From Hyphomonadaceae bacterium (GTDB taxonomy: Bacteria > Pseudomonadota > Alphaproteobacteria > Caulobacterales > Hyphomonadaceae), in NCBI GenBank assembly GCA_024743315.1, contig JANSWU010000004.1, forward strand, positions 387,106 through 451,105: a stretch of DNA of 64,000 bases. Direction: 5' to 3'. Below are positions 1 to 8,136 of this stretch, in pieces (within the stretch, counting starts at the first letter, position 1; each line of letters opens with the position of its first letter). Both the position numbers and the translations under genes were made by a program. The notes beneath the pieces were generated by a model. It did no database searches, was not told where the DNA came from, and saw only the letters and a program-made list of their open reading frames with translations.

Positions 1-627
1 AAGCGAAGCGAGAACGCGCGCGTCGAAAACGGACAGCTGATCATTGAGGCCCGCCAGGAACCAGTGCCGACCGAGATCTTCCCCGACAGTGGCGGGCAAG
101 AGTTCACATCGGCCCGCCTGCTGACATCTGGGCGCGCTGCATGGCAATATGGCTATTTCGAAATCCGCGCCAAACTGCCGTGCGGGCGCGGGCTCTGGCC
201 AGCCATCTGGACGCTACCTGAAGGCGACTCAACCTGGCCGGACGATGGCGAAATCGACATTATGGAATATGTCGGGTGGAACCCTGACGCATTCCACGCC
301 ACAGTGCATACGCAGGACAATAATCATATGCTCGGCTCGCAATTCGGATCGAGTTATCAAAGCCCAACCGCCTGCGGCGCCTTTCATACCCATAGCCTGC
401 TCTGGACCAAAGATGCGCTGCAAGTCGCAGTCGATGGAAATATCTATTTCACCTATCAGCGCGACGACAAAGGGTATGGCGAATGGCCATTTGATCGTCC
501 GCACCACCTCATTCTGAACGTCGCGGTCGGCGGCTGGGGCGGCCAGCAAGGGATCGATGAAACCGCCTTCCCGGCCCAAATGCAGGTCGACTATGTGCGG
601 GTCTATCAGATAGCGGGCAGCAGCTAA
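1..627 (+). CDS. Glycoside hydrolase family 16 beta-glucanase, 5' truncated
   Basis: The frame is open from base 1, so the N-terminus lies outside the window and about 208 residues remain. The sequence [10 protein letters not shown] (bases about 246-275) matches the family 16 catalytic motif ExDxxE, in which the first Glu is the nucleophile and the last the acid/base. It is preceded by the typical [19 protein letters not shown] stretch and followed by the C-terminal strand ending VDYVRVYQ. Family 16 enzymes retain configuration while cleaving beta-1,3/1,4-glucans, laminarin, agar or carrageenan; the exact substrate cannot be read here. The signal peptide expected for a secreted enzyme would be in the missing part. 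It ends 73 bases before argG and is probably a separate unit. Confidence 0.9.
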   Translation, partial: KRSENARVENGQLIIEARQEPVPTEIFPDSGGQEFTSARLLTSGRAAWQYGYFEIRAKLPCGRGLWPAIWTLPEGDSTWPDDGEIDIMEYVGWNPDAFHATVHTQDNNHMLGSQFGSSYQSPTACGAFHTHSLLWTKDALQVAVDGNIYFTYQRDDKGYGEWPFDRPHHLILNVAVGGWGGQQGIDETAFPAQMQVDYVRVYQIAGSS

Positions 628-700
628 TCGCGGATCACCCTTGCGCCGCACCGCAACCCGCGCCATACGCGCCCGGAAAACAAATCTGATGGAGTCGACA

Positions 701-1936
701 ATGTCCTCTGCGCCCAAGAAAGTTGTGCTCGCCTATTCCGGAGGGCTCGACACCTCCATCATCCTGAAATGGCTGCAGACCGAGTTTGGCGCTGAAGTCA
801 TCACTTTCACCGCCGATCTTGGCCAGGGTGAGGAAATCGAACCGGCCCGCGCCAAAGCGATCGCCGCCGGGGTAAAGCCAGAAAATGTTTTTATCGAAGA
901 TGTCCGCGAGGAATTTGTCCGCGACTTTGTGTTTCCAATGTTCCGGGCGAATGCCGTCTATGAAGGCGTCTACCTGCTCGGCACCTCGATTGCCCGCCCG
1001 CTCATCGCCAAGCGCCAGATCGAGATTGCCGACATGATGGGCGCCGATGCGGTCTGTCACGGCGCCACCGGTAAGGGCAATGACCAGGTCCGGTTCGAGC
1101 TTGGCTATTATGGCCTCAACCCGGACATCAAAGTCATCGCGCCGTGGCGCGACTGGGACTTCAAATCGCGCACCGACCTGCTCGCTTTCGCGGAAAGCCA
1201 GGGCATCGAGATTGCCAAGGACAAACGCGGCGAAGCGCCTTTCTCCGTGGATGCCAACCTTTTACACTCATCCTCGGAAGGCAAAGTCCTGGAAAATCCG
1301 GCCGAAGCGGCGCCGGAATTCGTCCACTTGCGCACCGTTGCACCAGAAGATGCCCCAGATGAGCCAGAGATCATCACGATCGGGTTTGAAAAAGGCGATG
1401 CTTGCGCGATCAATGGCGAGCCGATGAGCCCGGCGACGCTGCTGACCAAGCTCAATGAATATGGCCGCAAGCACGGCATTGGCCGGCTCGATCTGCTCGA
1501 GAACCGCTTTGTCGGCATGAAGTCCCGCGGCATCTATGAGACGCCGGGCGGCACCATCCTGCTGACCGCGCATCGCGGCATGGAGAGCATCACCCTCGAC
1601 CGCGGCGCCGGCCATCTGAAAGACGAGCTGATGCCGCGCTATGCCGAGCTCATCTATAATGGCTTCTGGTGGAGCCCGGAGCGCGAAATGCTGCAAGCCG
1701 CGATCGACCATTCTCAGCGCTTCGTCACCGGCGAGGTTAAGGTCAAACTCTACAAGGGCGGGGTCCACCTGGTCGGCCGCGACAGCCCCTACTCACTCTA
1801 TCGCGAAGACATTGTGACGTTTGAGGATGATCACGGCGCGTATGATCAGAAAGATGCGGAAGGGTTCATCAAGCTGAACGCTTTGCGCTTGCGGATTTTA
1901 GCGGGGCGCGATCGGAAATTTGGGAAGAATGGGTGA
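701..1936 (+). CDS. argG: Argininosuccinate synthase
   Basis: Joins citrulline and aspartate with ATP to form argininosuccinate, the penultimate step of arginine synthesis, in the cytoplasm. The N-terminal [10 protein letters not shown] is the ATP-binding PP-loop signature, and [13 protein letters not shown] and RDSPYSLY are further family motifs. I chose the ATG at 701 because GGAG lies 6 bases before it; a second in-frame ATG at 689 has no ribosome site. The protein is then 411 residues, close to the usual 400-410 for the family. No other arginine gene is adjacent, and a hairpin follows the stop. Confidence 0.97.
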   Translation: MSSAPKKVVLAYSGGLDTSIILKWLQTEFGAEVITFTADLGQGEEIEPARAKAIAAGVKPENVFIEDVREEFVRDFVFPMFRANAVYEGVYLLGTSIARPLIAKRQIEIADMMGADAVCHGATGKGNDQVRFELGYYGLNPDIKVIAPWRDWDFKSRTDLLAFAESQGIEIAKDKRGEAPFSVDANLLHSSSEGKVLENPAEAAPEFVHLRTVAPEDAPDEPEIITIGFEKGDACAINGEPMSPATLLTKLNEYGRKHGIGRLDLLENRFVGMKSRGIYETPGGTILLTAHRGMESITLDRGAGHLKDELMPRYAELIYNGFWWSPEREMLQAAIDHSQRFVTGEVKVKLYKGGVHLVGRDSPYSLYREDIVTFEDDHGAYDQKDAEGFIKLNALRLRILAGRDRKFGKNG

Positions 1937-1943
1937 GGTTGAA

Positions 1944-1976
1944 GACGGTGAGGCAAAATATAGAAGCCTCTCCGTC
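1944..1976 (+). terminator. Hairpin after argG, probable terminator
   Basis: GACGGTGAGGC (1944-1954) pairs with GCCTCTCCGTC (1966-1976), an 11-bp stem with one mismatch starting 7 bases after the argG stop. There is no clean T-tract, so termination may be weak or Rho-assisted. Confidence 0.45.
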
Positions 1977-2050
1977 GCGTTAAGTCTTGCGGTGCGCGAC
2001 CCGCCCCCCAAATGCCAATGAACACAACACGGGCAGGAGGCCTCCCAGAC

Positions 2051-2566
2051 ATGACCACCCCTATCTACAAATCCACCATTGGCGTGATGATCCGCCAGGC
2101 TGAGGCGCTGACCGGCATTCTCACGGCCGGGCGCGAGCATCTTGGCGACGGGGCCGATGCCTTCATCAACGAAAAGCTGATCGAGGACATGCTGCCCTTC
2201 TCGTTCCAGATCCGGGCGGTGTGTCATCAATCGCTTGGCGGGATCAAATCCATGCGCTCGGGCCAGGCCGGACCGCCGCCAGAGATGAGCATCAGCACCT
2301 ATGCCGATCTCGAAAAACTGCTGGCCGATACGATTGCAGAGCTTAAGACCATCACGCCAGAGGAGCTCGATAGCTTGCTCGACAAGGACCTGGTCTTCGT
2401 GCTCGGCGATTTCAAACTGCCGTTTAAAGGCCTCGGCTTCCTGACCTCATTCCTGATGCCGAATTTCTTCTTCCACATGACCACCGCCTATAATTTGCTG
2501 CGCCAGAAAGGCGTGCCGATTGGCAAGCGCGAATATCTCGGCGCCATGGATATGAATATGGGCTGA
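2051..2566 (+). CDS. DUF1993 family protein
   Basis: A 171-residue soluble protein that resembles the DUF1993 family: an N-terminal segment (TTPIYKSTIGVMIRQAEAL), a central ADLEKLLADTIAELKTI helix and the C-terminal MPNFFFHMTTAYNLLRQKGVPIGK block with a His typical of DinB-like four-helix bundles. The family is uncharacterised and its function is unknown. The ATG at 2051 is preceded by AGGAGG at 2035-2040 (10-base spacing); an ATG at 2012 would add 13 unrelated residues. It stands alone between the argG hairpin and a repeat element. Confidence 0.8.
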   Translation: MTTPIYKSTIGVMIRQAEALTGILTAGREHLGDGADAFINEKLIEDMLPFSFQIRAVCHQSLGGIKSMRSGQAGPPPEMSISTYADLEKLLADTIAELKTITPEELDSLLDKDLVFVLGDFKLPFKGLGFLTSFLMPNFFFHMTTAYNLLRQKGVPIGKREYLGAMDMNMG

Positions 2567-2573
2567 TCAAAAG

Positions 2574-2674
2574 TGTCATCCCGGATGCCGCACTCGCGGC
2601 AATCCGGGACCCAGAACACTCCGCCACTTTGTAACGAGGTCCCGGATAAGCACGAAACGCTTTCCGGGACGACA
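2574..2674. repeat. Intergenic inverted repeat, family A copy 1
   Basis: Begins TGTCATCCCGGATGCCGC and ends CTTTCCGGGACGACA, so the two ends are inverted copies of each other. Internally GTCCCGGATAAGCACGAAACGC resembles the interior of the copy at 7869-7940. It lies between the stop of the DUF1993 gene and the stop of the DUF1232 gene, where a bidirectional terminator or REP-like element is expected. Confidence 0.6.
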
Positions 2675-2681
2675 GACTTTG

Positions 2682-3254
2682 CTATCCAGCGTGGAAAAGC
2701 GAGGTGATGATGTCGGTGCCTGCACCGCCACCAGAACGACGACGACGGCGGCGGCGCATGCGCGATTGCAGCTCATCCCGCGCCACTTTCAGCGGCTGGG
2801 CGTCAGCCATCTTGGCGGCGAGGTCTTCGCGGTTCTCACAGAATTCAGCATAGGCTTCGAGTTCCGGGGCAAGATCAATCGCCGCGAGATCAATCATGAT
2901 CGCGTCATCAAGGAAGCCAATGCCGGGCAATTCGTCGGGAATGATGTCCTTCGGGTCAGCAAAATAGGCGAGCACTTCCAGGACACGTTCACGATCATCA
3001 TTTTCCAGCGCCCAGTCGCGGTCTTTGAGCATATCGACCATGTTTTGCAGGGTCAGCATGCGCGAGACCACGAAAGTCGGTGGATTGCTTTCCAGCGCTT
3101 TCACGGCCAGGGCCTCCGCCGCGAGAATGACCCGATCATCGTCGCGCAAAGCGCGGTTTTTGCGGGCCTTGGACAGGCGGTTGCGGAAATATTCAATATC
3201 CTGAGCGCCGAGTTCAAAATTGATGCGCAGCGTTTCGCTGACTTGGACGTCCAT
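2682..3254 (-). CDS. DUF1232 (YkvA-like) protein
   Basis: A 190-residue protein. The central segment YFADPKDIIPDELPGIGFLD carries the DxIPD-x-PG-x-G-x-DD signature of DUF1232/YkvA proteins. Unlike many members it shows no clear transmembrane pair; its C-terminal third is basic (a run of eight arginines near residue 168) followed by a Gly-rich tail, suggesting nucleic-acid or membrane-surface contact. GGGGAG sits upstream of the ATG. The function of the family is unknown. It converges on the DUF1993 gene across a repeat element. Confidence 0.7.
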   Translation of the reverse strand: MDVQVSETLRINFELGAQDIEYFRNRLSKARKNRALRDDDRVILAAEALAVKALESNPPTFVVSRMLTLQNMVDMLKDRDWALENDDRERVLEVLAYFADPKDIIPDELPGIGFLDDAIMIDLAAIDLAPELEAYAEFCENREDLAAKMADAQPLKVARDELQSRMRRRRRRRSGGGAGTDIITSLFHAG

Positions 3255-3386
3255 ATGCTTGGTCTCCCCATTGCATTTATTGCCGCTACGATGCCGATAG
3301 ATGCGCGCAGATGCAAGCAGAAATGGGTTTGAAATCTTGGTTTTAGGCTTGCTGCACCGGCAAGCGCCCGATAGCTAGGCGGCACA

Positions 3387-3881
3387 ATGAGCATCCGACT
3401 TTATCGTCCCAGCGACTTTTCGCGTGTTTTTGCCGCCAATGAGGCGTCCGTGCCGGGCGTTGGCAAAGAATCCGAAGCTAACCTCGCGCAATGGATCGAG
3501 CTGTCAACTTGCCTGGTCGCGGCGGATGCAGAGGACGAGGTGCTCGGCTTCATCACGGTCATGGAGATTGGCCAGCCTTCTTATGACAGCCCGAACATGC
3601 GCTGGTTCGAGACCTATGCAGCTGAATCCGGCAAATCCCTCGTCTACGTCGATCGCATTGCTTTACTGCCCGAGGCGCGGGGCCAGCGGTTGGGCGAAGC
3701 GCTCTATAAAGAAGCGTTTCAGCGCTTCGAGGCCGACGAGATTGGCTGTGAGGTCAACACGCTGCCGCCAAATCCGGGCTCGCACCGTTTCCATGAGCGC
3801 CTCGGCTTCAAGCCGGTCGGTGACGCGACTTACAAGCCTGGTGAAAAGGCGGTGAGATTTTACACCCGTTCGCTCGTTTAG
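3387..3881 (+). CDS. GNAT family N-acetyltransferase
   Basis: A 164-residue single-domain GNAT protein. The motif-A segment VDRIALLPEARGQRLGEALY contains the R-G-Q-R-L-G acetyl-CoA pyrophosphate-binding loop, and the C-terminal HRFHERLGFKPVG matches motif B. It would transfer an acetyl group from acetyl-CoA to an unidentified amine. Its stop codon overlaps the stop of the convergent fumarylacetoacetase-like gene by 4 bases, so no terminator separates the two. Confidence 0.85.
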   Translation: MSIRLYRPSDFSRVFAANEASVPGVGKESEANLAQWIELSTCLVAADAEDEVLGFITVMEIGQPSYDSPNMRWFETYAAESGKSLVYVDRIALLPEARGQRLGEALYKEAFQRFEADEIGCEVNTLPPNPGSHRFHERLGFKPVGDATYKPGEKAVRFYTRSLV

Positions 3882-4888
3882 ACGGACGCCACCGTCTGCT
3901 CGATGGCGCCGAAGATAGACTTGCCGGCTTTGTCCAGCATCTCCATCCGCACCGTGTCGCCGGGCTTCATGAATGGGGTCTTGAACTCGCCGGTGGCGAT
4001 TTTCTCGATCATCCGAATCTCGGCGATGCAGGAATAGCCGAGCCCACCTTCGGCGACCGGCTTGCCCGGGCCGCCATCCGCGCCCTTGTTCGACACTGTG
4101 CCAGAGCCGATCACTGTACCGGCGGTCAAAGGCCGGGTCTTGGCGGCATGGGCGACGAGGCGGGCAAGTGAGAAGGTGGCGTCTTCTGCCGCTTCGGCGC
4201 GGCCAAAAGCTTCGCCATTATAATCGACGCGCAGCGGTAAATGGACGAGACTGTCTTTCCACGCCGCGCCAAGTTCTTCGGGAGTGACTGCGACCGGCGA
4301 AAAGGCGCTCGGCGGCTTGGACTGGAAGAAGCCAAAGCCCTTGGCGAGTTCGGCCGGGATCAGCCCTCGCAGCGAGACATCATTGCACAGCATGATCAGC
4401 TTGATGTGATCGGCCGCCTCGGCCTCGCTGACACCCATGGGCACATCATCAGTGATGACGGCGATCTCGCCTTCCATATCGCAGCCCCAGGCGACATCGC
4501 CGAGCGGGATCTCGTCGCGCGGGCCCAGGAAGGCATCTGAGCCGCCCTGATACATCAGCGGATCATCATAAAAGCTTTCTGGCACTTCGGCGCCGCGGGC
4601 TTTGCGGACGAGTTCCACGTGATTGATATAGGCCGAGCCGTCGGCCCATTGATAGGCGCGCGGCAGCGGGCTTTCGCAATCATGCTCATGAAAGCGAAAG
4701 GTCGGCACGGAACCAAGCTCGACCCCTTCAGCCATACGGGCAAGGCGCGGGGCGACGGTGTCCCAATCATCGAGGGCCGCTTGCAAAGTCGGAACGATCC
4801 GCGCCGCATCGGTGCAGCGGGTCAGGTCCTTGGACACAACAACCAGACGCCCGTCGCGCGAGCCGTTTTTGAGTGTGGCGAGTTTCAT
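3878..4888 (-). CDS. Fumarylacetoacetate hydrolase family protein (probable fumarylacetoacetase)
   Basis: A 336-residue FAH-fold enzyme. CDMEGEIAVITDD supplies acidic metal ligands and VIGSGTVSN is the conserved glycine turn near the active site; RAYQWADGSAYINH is the N-terminal FAH stretch. It would hydrolyse fumarylacetoacetate to fumarate and acetoacetate, the last step of tyrosine/phenylalanine breakdown. This assignment rests on the family and on HPPD 0.9 kb upstream on the same strand. Homogentisate dioxygenase and maleylacetoacetate isomerase are absent here. A repeat element separates it from the VOC gene. Confidence 0.85.
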   Translation of the reverse strand: MKLATLKNGSRDGRLVVVSKDLTRCTDAARIVPTLQAALDDWDTVAPRLARMAEGVELGSVPTFRFHEHDCESPLPRAYQWADGSAYINHVELVRKARGAEVPESFYDDPLMYQGGSDAFLGPRDEIPLGDVAWGCDMEGEIAVITDDVPMGVSEAEAADHIKLIMLCNDVSLRGLIPAELAKGFGFFQSKPPSAFSPVAVTPEELGAAWKDSLVHLPLRVDYNGEAFGRAEAAEDATFSLARLVAHAAKTRPLTAGTVIGSGTVSNKGADGGPGKPVAEGGLGYSCIAEIRMIEKIATGEFKTPFMKPGDTVRMEMLDKAGKSIFGAIEQTVASV

Positions 4889-4899
4889 ACCTTATTTCC

Positions 4900-5009
4900 T
4901 GTCATCCCGGCCAAGAAGCGAAGCGACGCCGAGCCGGGATCTCGAACGCTCGTGAATGTGTTTTCAAGCCTGGGTCCCGGACAGAGGCTGCGCCTCTTCC
5001 GGGATGACA
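4900..5009. repeat. Intergenic inverted repeat, family A copy 2
   Basis: Starts TGTCATCCCGGCC and ends CTTCCGGGATGACA, inverted ends as in the copy at 2574-2674. The interior contains GGTCCCGGACAGAGGCTGCGCCTCTTCC with a small hairpin (GAGGCTGCGCCTC). It sits between the FAH-family gene and the VOC gene, both on the minus strand, so it may reduce read-through or stabilise the upstream mRNA. Confidence 0.6.
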
Positions 5010-5019
5010 ATTCTGGGGC

Positions 5020-5571
5020 TCAGCTCTCTTCTTTGATCTTCTCGTGCAACCAGGCAGCGTGGCGGGGCGCCTTCTTGGTCTGGCTCCATTCTTCCAGCAT
5101 TTCGGGGGCGACGCGTTTCAGCTCTGCATACTGATCCGGCGTCCCGATATCGCAAGCGAGCTCGAGCCGGTGGCCATTCGGATCGAAGAAATAGATCGAT
5201 TTAAAAATACCATGATGAGTGGGCCCGAGCACGTCGAGCCCGTGCGCTTCGGCCCGTTCCTTAGCGGCCAGCAGCTCGTCCATCGAGCCGACCTTGAAGG
5301 CGATATGCTGGACCCATTGCGGGGTGTTTTCATCGCGGCCCATATCGGGTTGCTGCGGCAGTTCGAAAAAGGCCAGCACATTGCCATTCCCGGCATCGAG
5401 GAAAATGTGCATGTACGGGTCATAGGCTCCGGTTGAGGGGACATGGTCTTCCGCAATCGCCAACTGGAAATCCATGCCGAGCACATTTTGATAGAACTCG
5501 ACCGTCTCTTTGGCATCCTTGCAGCGATAAGCGACGTGATGCACGCCTTGCAGGTTTGGAGCTTCAGTCAT
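5020..5571 (-). CDS. VOC family (glyoxalase/dioxygenase superfamily) protein
   Basis: A 183-residue protein with one vicinal-oxygen-chelate domain: LQGVHHVAYRCKDAKETVEF supplies the first metal His, VQHIAFKV another, and FFDPNGHRLELA the Glu. The ATG at 5571 is preceded by GAGGAG; a GTG at 5592 is open upstream but lies before that ribosome site. Position between HPPD and a fumarylacetoacetase-like gene suggests a role in aromatic amino acid catabolism, but the reaction cannot be assigned from sequence. Confidence 0.8.
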   Translation of the reverse strand: MTEAPNLQGVHHVAYRCKDAKETVEFYQNVLGMDFQLAIAEDHVPSTGAYDPYMHIFLDAGNGNVLAFFELPQQPDMGRDENTPQWVQHIAFKVGSMDELLAAKERAEAHGLDVLGPTHHGIFKSIYFFDPNGHRLELACDIGTPDQYAELKRVAPEMLEEWSQTKKAPRHAAWLHEKIKEES

Positions 5572-5624
5572 TTGTGTCTCCTCATGTATCACTCATCCAC
5601 ACCTATTTTCTTCATTACCGCATT

Positions 5625-5709
5625 GCCAACGCAAGTTGGCACCCACGGCGGCTGGCTGATTCAACCGAAACTTCTCTCTACCGCCATGGGTCCTGACTTG
5701 CGTCAGGAA
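5625..5709. repeat. Two-hairpin intergenic repeat, family B copy 1
   Basis: Contains GCCAAC-GCAA-GTTGGC (5625-5640), GGCGG (5647-5651), CCGCC (5681-5685) and CCTGAC-TTGC-GTCAGG (5692-5707). The copy at 7734-7809 has the same parts in the same order. It lies between HPPD and the VOC gene. Confidence 0.65.
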
Positions 5710-5731
5710 AGCGGAGAATGGCGGCCGAATA

Positions 5732-6832
5732 TTAAGCCGGCTCCTCCACCGCTAAGACACCCCGCTCGACCTGATCACGTTCAATGCTTTCAAACAAGGC
5801 TTTGAAATTGCCTTCGCCGAAGCCGTCTTTGTAATCGCCGACGCGCTGGATGAACTCAAAGAAGACCGGGCCGAGCTGCGGCTGTGCGAAGATTTGCAGC
5901 AAGAGGCGCGGGGTCCCGCCTTCGGTCGTGCCATCGAGCAGGATGCCGCGGGTCTGCAAGTCGGCTTCGTTCTGGCCATGGCCCGGCAGGCGCTCGGACA
6001 GCATCTTATAATAGGTCTCTGGCGGCGCAGTCATGAATGGCACGCCTTGCTTTTGGAGCTTGTCCCAACAGGCGACGAGATCGTCACAGATCAGGGCGAT
6101 GTGCTGAATGCCTTCGCCATTAAACTCGCGCAGATATTCTTCGATCTGGCCTTTGCCGCCCTCGCCTTCTTCGTTGAGCGGAATGCGGATCTTGCCATCT
6201 GGGGCGGTCAGTGCCTTCGAGGTCAGGCCGGTATATTCGCCCTTAATGTCGAAATAGCGGATTTCCTGGAAGTTGAAGAGCGTCTCATAGAAGTCGGCCC
6301 AATATTTCATCCGGCCGCCATAGACATTGTGGGTCAGGTGATCGACGAGCTGAAAGCCGCAACCCTCAGGGTGGCGGTCAACGCCTGGCAAATATTCAAA
6401 ATCAATATCGTAAATCGTGTGGCTGCCTTCGCCGTCGGCATAGCGATCAATCAGGTAGATGATCGAATTGCCGATGCCGCGAATGCCTGGAATGCGCAGC
6501 TCCATCGGGCCGGTCTCAGAATGCACCGGCTCAGCGCCCTGGGCAAGCAAATGCTCATAGGCCTTGTGCACATTGCGGACCCGAAAGCCCATGCCACAGG
6601 CGCTTGGACCATGCTCGCGCGAGAAATACCAGGCGGCCGATTTCGGTTCATAATTGGTGATGAAATTGATCCCGCCCTGGCGCCAGAGCTCGACATCCTT
6701 GGACCGGTGACGCGCCACTTTGGTGAAGCCCATGCTCTCAAACACCGGCTCAATCACGCCTTTCTCAGGGGCGGAAAACTCGATGAATTCAAACCCATCC
6801 AAACCCGCAGGATTGTCAAACAGATCGGCCAT
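5732..6832 (-). CDS. hpd: 4-hydroxyphenylpyruvate dioxygenase
   Basis: Converts 4-hydroxyphenylpyruvate, O2 and an internal keto-acid group to homogentisate with Fe(II), the committed step of tyrosine catabolism. The 366-residue chain has two VOC halves. The iron ligands are visible as VDHLTHNVY (His), [10 protein letters not shown] (His) and [10 protein letters not shown] (Glu), the last within the C-terminal block that is diagnostic for HPPD. I take the ATG at 6832 with GGAGG 7 bases upstream; a GTG at 6838 is too close to that site. A perfect 8-bp palindrome lies upstream at 6887-6904. Confidence 0.96.
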   Translation of the reverse strand: MADLFDNPAGLDGFEFIEFSAPEKGVIEPVFESMGFTKVARHRSKDVELWRQGGINFITNYEPKSAAWYFSREHGPSACGMGFRVRNVHKAYEHLLAQGAEPVHSETGPMELRIPGIRGIGNSIIYLIDRYADGEGSHTIYDIDFEYLPGVDRHPEGCGFQLVDHLTHNVYGGRMKYWADFYETLFNFQEIRYFDIKGEYTGLTSKALTAPDGKIRIPLNEEGEGGKGQIEEYLREFNGEGIQHIALICDDLVACWDKLQKQGVPFMTAPPETYYKMLSERLPGHGQNEADLQTRGILLDGTTEGGTPRLLLQIFAQPQLGPVFFEFIQRVGDYKDGFGEGNFKALFESIERDQVERGVLAVEEPA

Positions 6833-6886
6833 GGTCACGCCTCCTCGCGCTGTGATTATTGGTGATTAGGAGTATGTATCAGAAAT

Positions 6887-6904
6887 TAGTTGCATCTGCA
6901 ACTA
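6887..6904. promoter_or_regulatory. Perfect palindrome upstream of HPPD, candidate operator
   Basis: TAGTTGCA-TC-TGCAACTA, two perfect 8-bp arms with a 2-bp centre, 55 bases before the HPPD start and 49 before the divergent beta-lactamase-like gene. Length and symmetry suit a dimeric winged-helix repressor such as MarR. No regulator gene is adjacent, so the binding protein is unknown. Confidence 0.6.
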
Positions 6905-6952
6905 TATGGAAAAAGGCTGGCGTCAAGCCGCGATGCGGTTCAAAACGCGTCT

Positions 6953-7723
6953 ATGTCTGCGCAGGCCTTACAGTCGCTTTGTGATCGTTTTGCTCTCGGT
7001 CAGGGCAAGATCTCACTATTGGTCGAGGCCAAATCGGATCCGTCACTCTGCGCTGCGGTGAATGCTGATGCGCGGCTTCCATCCGCCAGTGTGATCAAGA
7101 TTGCCGTGGCTTGCACGGCGGCTGACCTCGCCGCGCGCGGCGATATCGACCTGACGCAATCCATATCGCGCGGATCATTGGATGAGACCTTTTATTGCTC
7201 GATCCTGCACGCGTTTGACGCTGACGATCCGCTGACCCTGAAAGCCTTGATCGGCTTGATGCTGATCGTCAGTGACAACCCTGCAACCAGTGCGGTCCTC
7301 CAAACCGTTGGTATGGACAGGGTAAACAACTGGCTCGATCAGAATGGGTTGCAGGACACAAATCTCAGCCTTGGCTTTGAGGATGCGCATTTGGGGACGC
7401 CGCTGCGGGTCAATCTGACCACCGCGCGCGATTGTCTGACGCTTCTCAAGCGCGTTGATAGCGACCCCACTTATGCCTTCATCAAGCGCATGCTCGCCAA
7501 CAATCTGCGTAATGAACGGATTCCGAAACAGCTTCCAGACGACACTGTGATCGCCCACAAGACCGGTACACTCGCCGGTTTGGTGCATGATATCGCGATC
7601 ATCGAAAGCCCGATTGCGGCCTATTATCTCGTCGTGCTCGCGGATGAACTGGAAGACGACGCTGAGTTTGTGTGCGCGCTAAATGCGTTTTCGGCTGACC
7701 TGTATGAGATGATGACAGCCTGA
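6953..7723 (+). CDS. Class A beta-lactamase-like serine hydrolase, no signal peptide
   Basis: A 256-residue protein with the serine beta-lactamase/transpeptidase motifs in order: SVIK (SxxK, residues 46-49), SDN (107-109) and KTG (203-205). No signal peptide or lipobox is visible, although class A beta-lactamases are normally exported; it may be cytoplasmic. I chose the ATG at 6953; the only upstream in-frame start is a TTG inside the 6887-6904 palindrome. It may be a beta-lactamase, an esterase or a peptidase; resistance should not be assumed. It is divergent from HPPD and followed by repeats. Confidence 0.78.
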   Translation: MSAQALQSLCDRFALGQGKISLLVEAKSDPSLCAAVNADARLPSASVIKIAVACTAADLAARGDIDLTQSISRGSLDETFYCSILHAFDADDPLTLKALIGLMLIVSDNPATSAVLQTVGMDRVNNWLDQNGLQDTNLSLGFEDAHLGTPLRVNLTTARDCLTLLKRVDSDPTYAFIKRMLANNLRNERIPKQLPDDTVIAHKTGTLAGLVHDIAIIESPIAAYYLVVLADELEDDAEFVCALNAFSADLYEMMTA

Positions 7724-7733
7724 ATCCCGCTTT

Positions 7734-7809
7734 GCCAACGCAAGTTGGCATCCCTGGCGGCGGGTTGACCTTGCCCTCAACCGCCATGGATCCTGACATT
7801 CGTCAGGAA
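7734..7809. repeat. Two-hairpin intergenic repeat, family B copy 2
   Basis: GCCAAC-GCAA-GTTGGC (7734-7749), GGCGG (7756-7760), CCGCC (7781-7785) and CCTGAC-ATTC-GTCAGG (7792-7807). The first hairpin is identical to copy 1 at 5625. The distance between the GGCGG and CCGCC arms is 9 bases shorter, while all arms are kept. It begins 10 bases after the stop of the beta-lactamase-like gene. Confidence 0.65.
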
Positions 7810-7868
7810 CACGGAGAGCATGCAGATTTCCTTGAAGTGCGCGCCGCGCCCCCGCCAGCCATCTGAAG

Positions 7869-7940
7869 AGATCCCGGGTCAAGTCCGGAATGAGCGTCGC
7901 GGAGGGTCCCGGATAAGCGCCACGCGCTTTCCGGGATGAC
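7869..7940. repeat. Intergenic inverted repeat, family A copy 3
   Basis: Contains GATCCCGGGTCAAGTCCGG and the end block GGTCCCGGATAAGCGC...GCGCTTTCCGGGATGAC, in which GCGC arms and the CCGGGA/TCCCGG ends pair. Similar to 2574-2674 and 4900-5009. Confidence 0.6.
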
Positions 7941-8136
7941 CATTCAGAACTTGCCGCAGGTCCGCCGGCGTTTTTGTTCGCGTAACCCTCATCTACGTTC
8001 TGCCCAGCTTGTCTGGGCAGTCCAGCACGGGATGGTGACGCGGGCTCAGGAGAGATGAGTTTGCTCCCGATCTGAGCCGAGAGAACGGGAGTTGGACCCC
8101 ACGGGCAAGCCGTGGGGAGCGCTTCTTCAGAAGTCG
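7941..8136. other. Non-coding stretch with two short hairpins
   Basis: No credible ORF. CTGCCCAG-CTTGT-CTGGGCAG (8000-8020) and CCCCACGG-GCAAG-CCGTGGGG (8097-8117) are perfect 8-bp stems with 5-base loops. The second lies 20 bases beyond the stop of the minus-strand Ddl homologue and may end its transcript, although no T-tract follows on either strand. Together with 7724-7940 this makes about 410 bases without a gene. Confidence 0.5.

Noticed and set aside
2679-3332. 217-codon plus-strand ORF
   Set aside because: It is antisense to the DUF1232 gene, which carries a recognisable motif; the ORF has none.
5894-6865. 323-codon plus-strand ORF
   Set aside because: Shadow of the HPPD gene on the opposite strand; no domain and no ribosome site.
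6887-6952. TTG start for the beta-lactamase-like gene
   Set aside because: It lies inside a palindromic operator and has no ribosome site; ATG 6953 is better.
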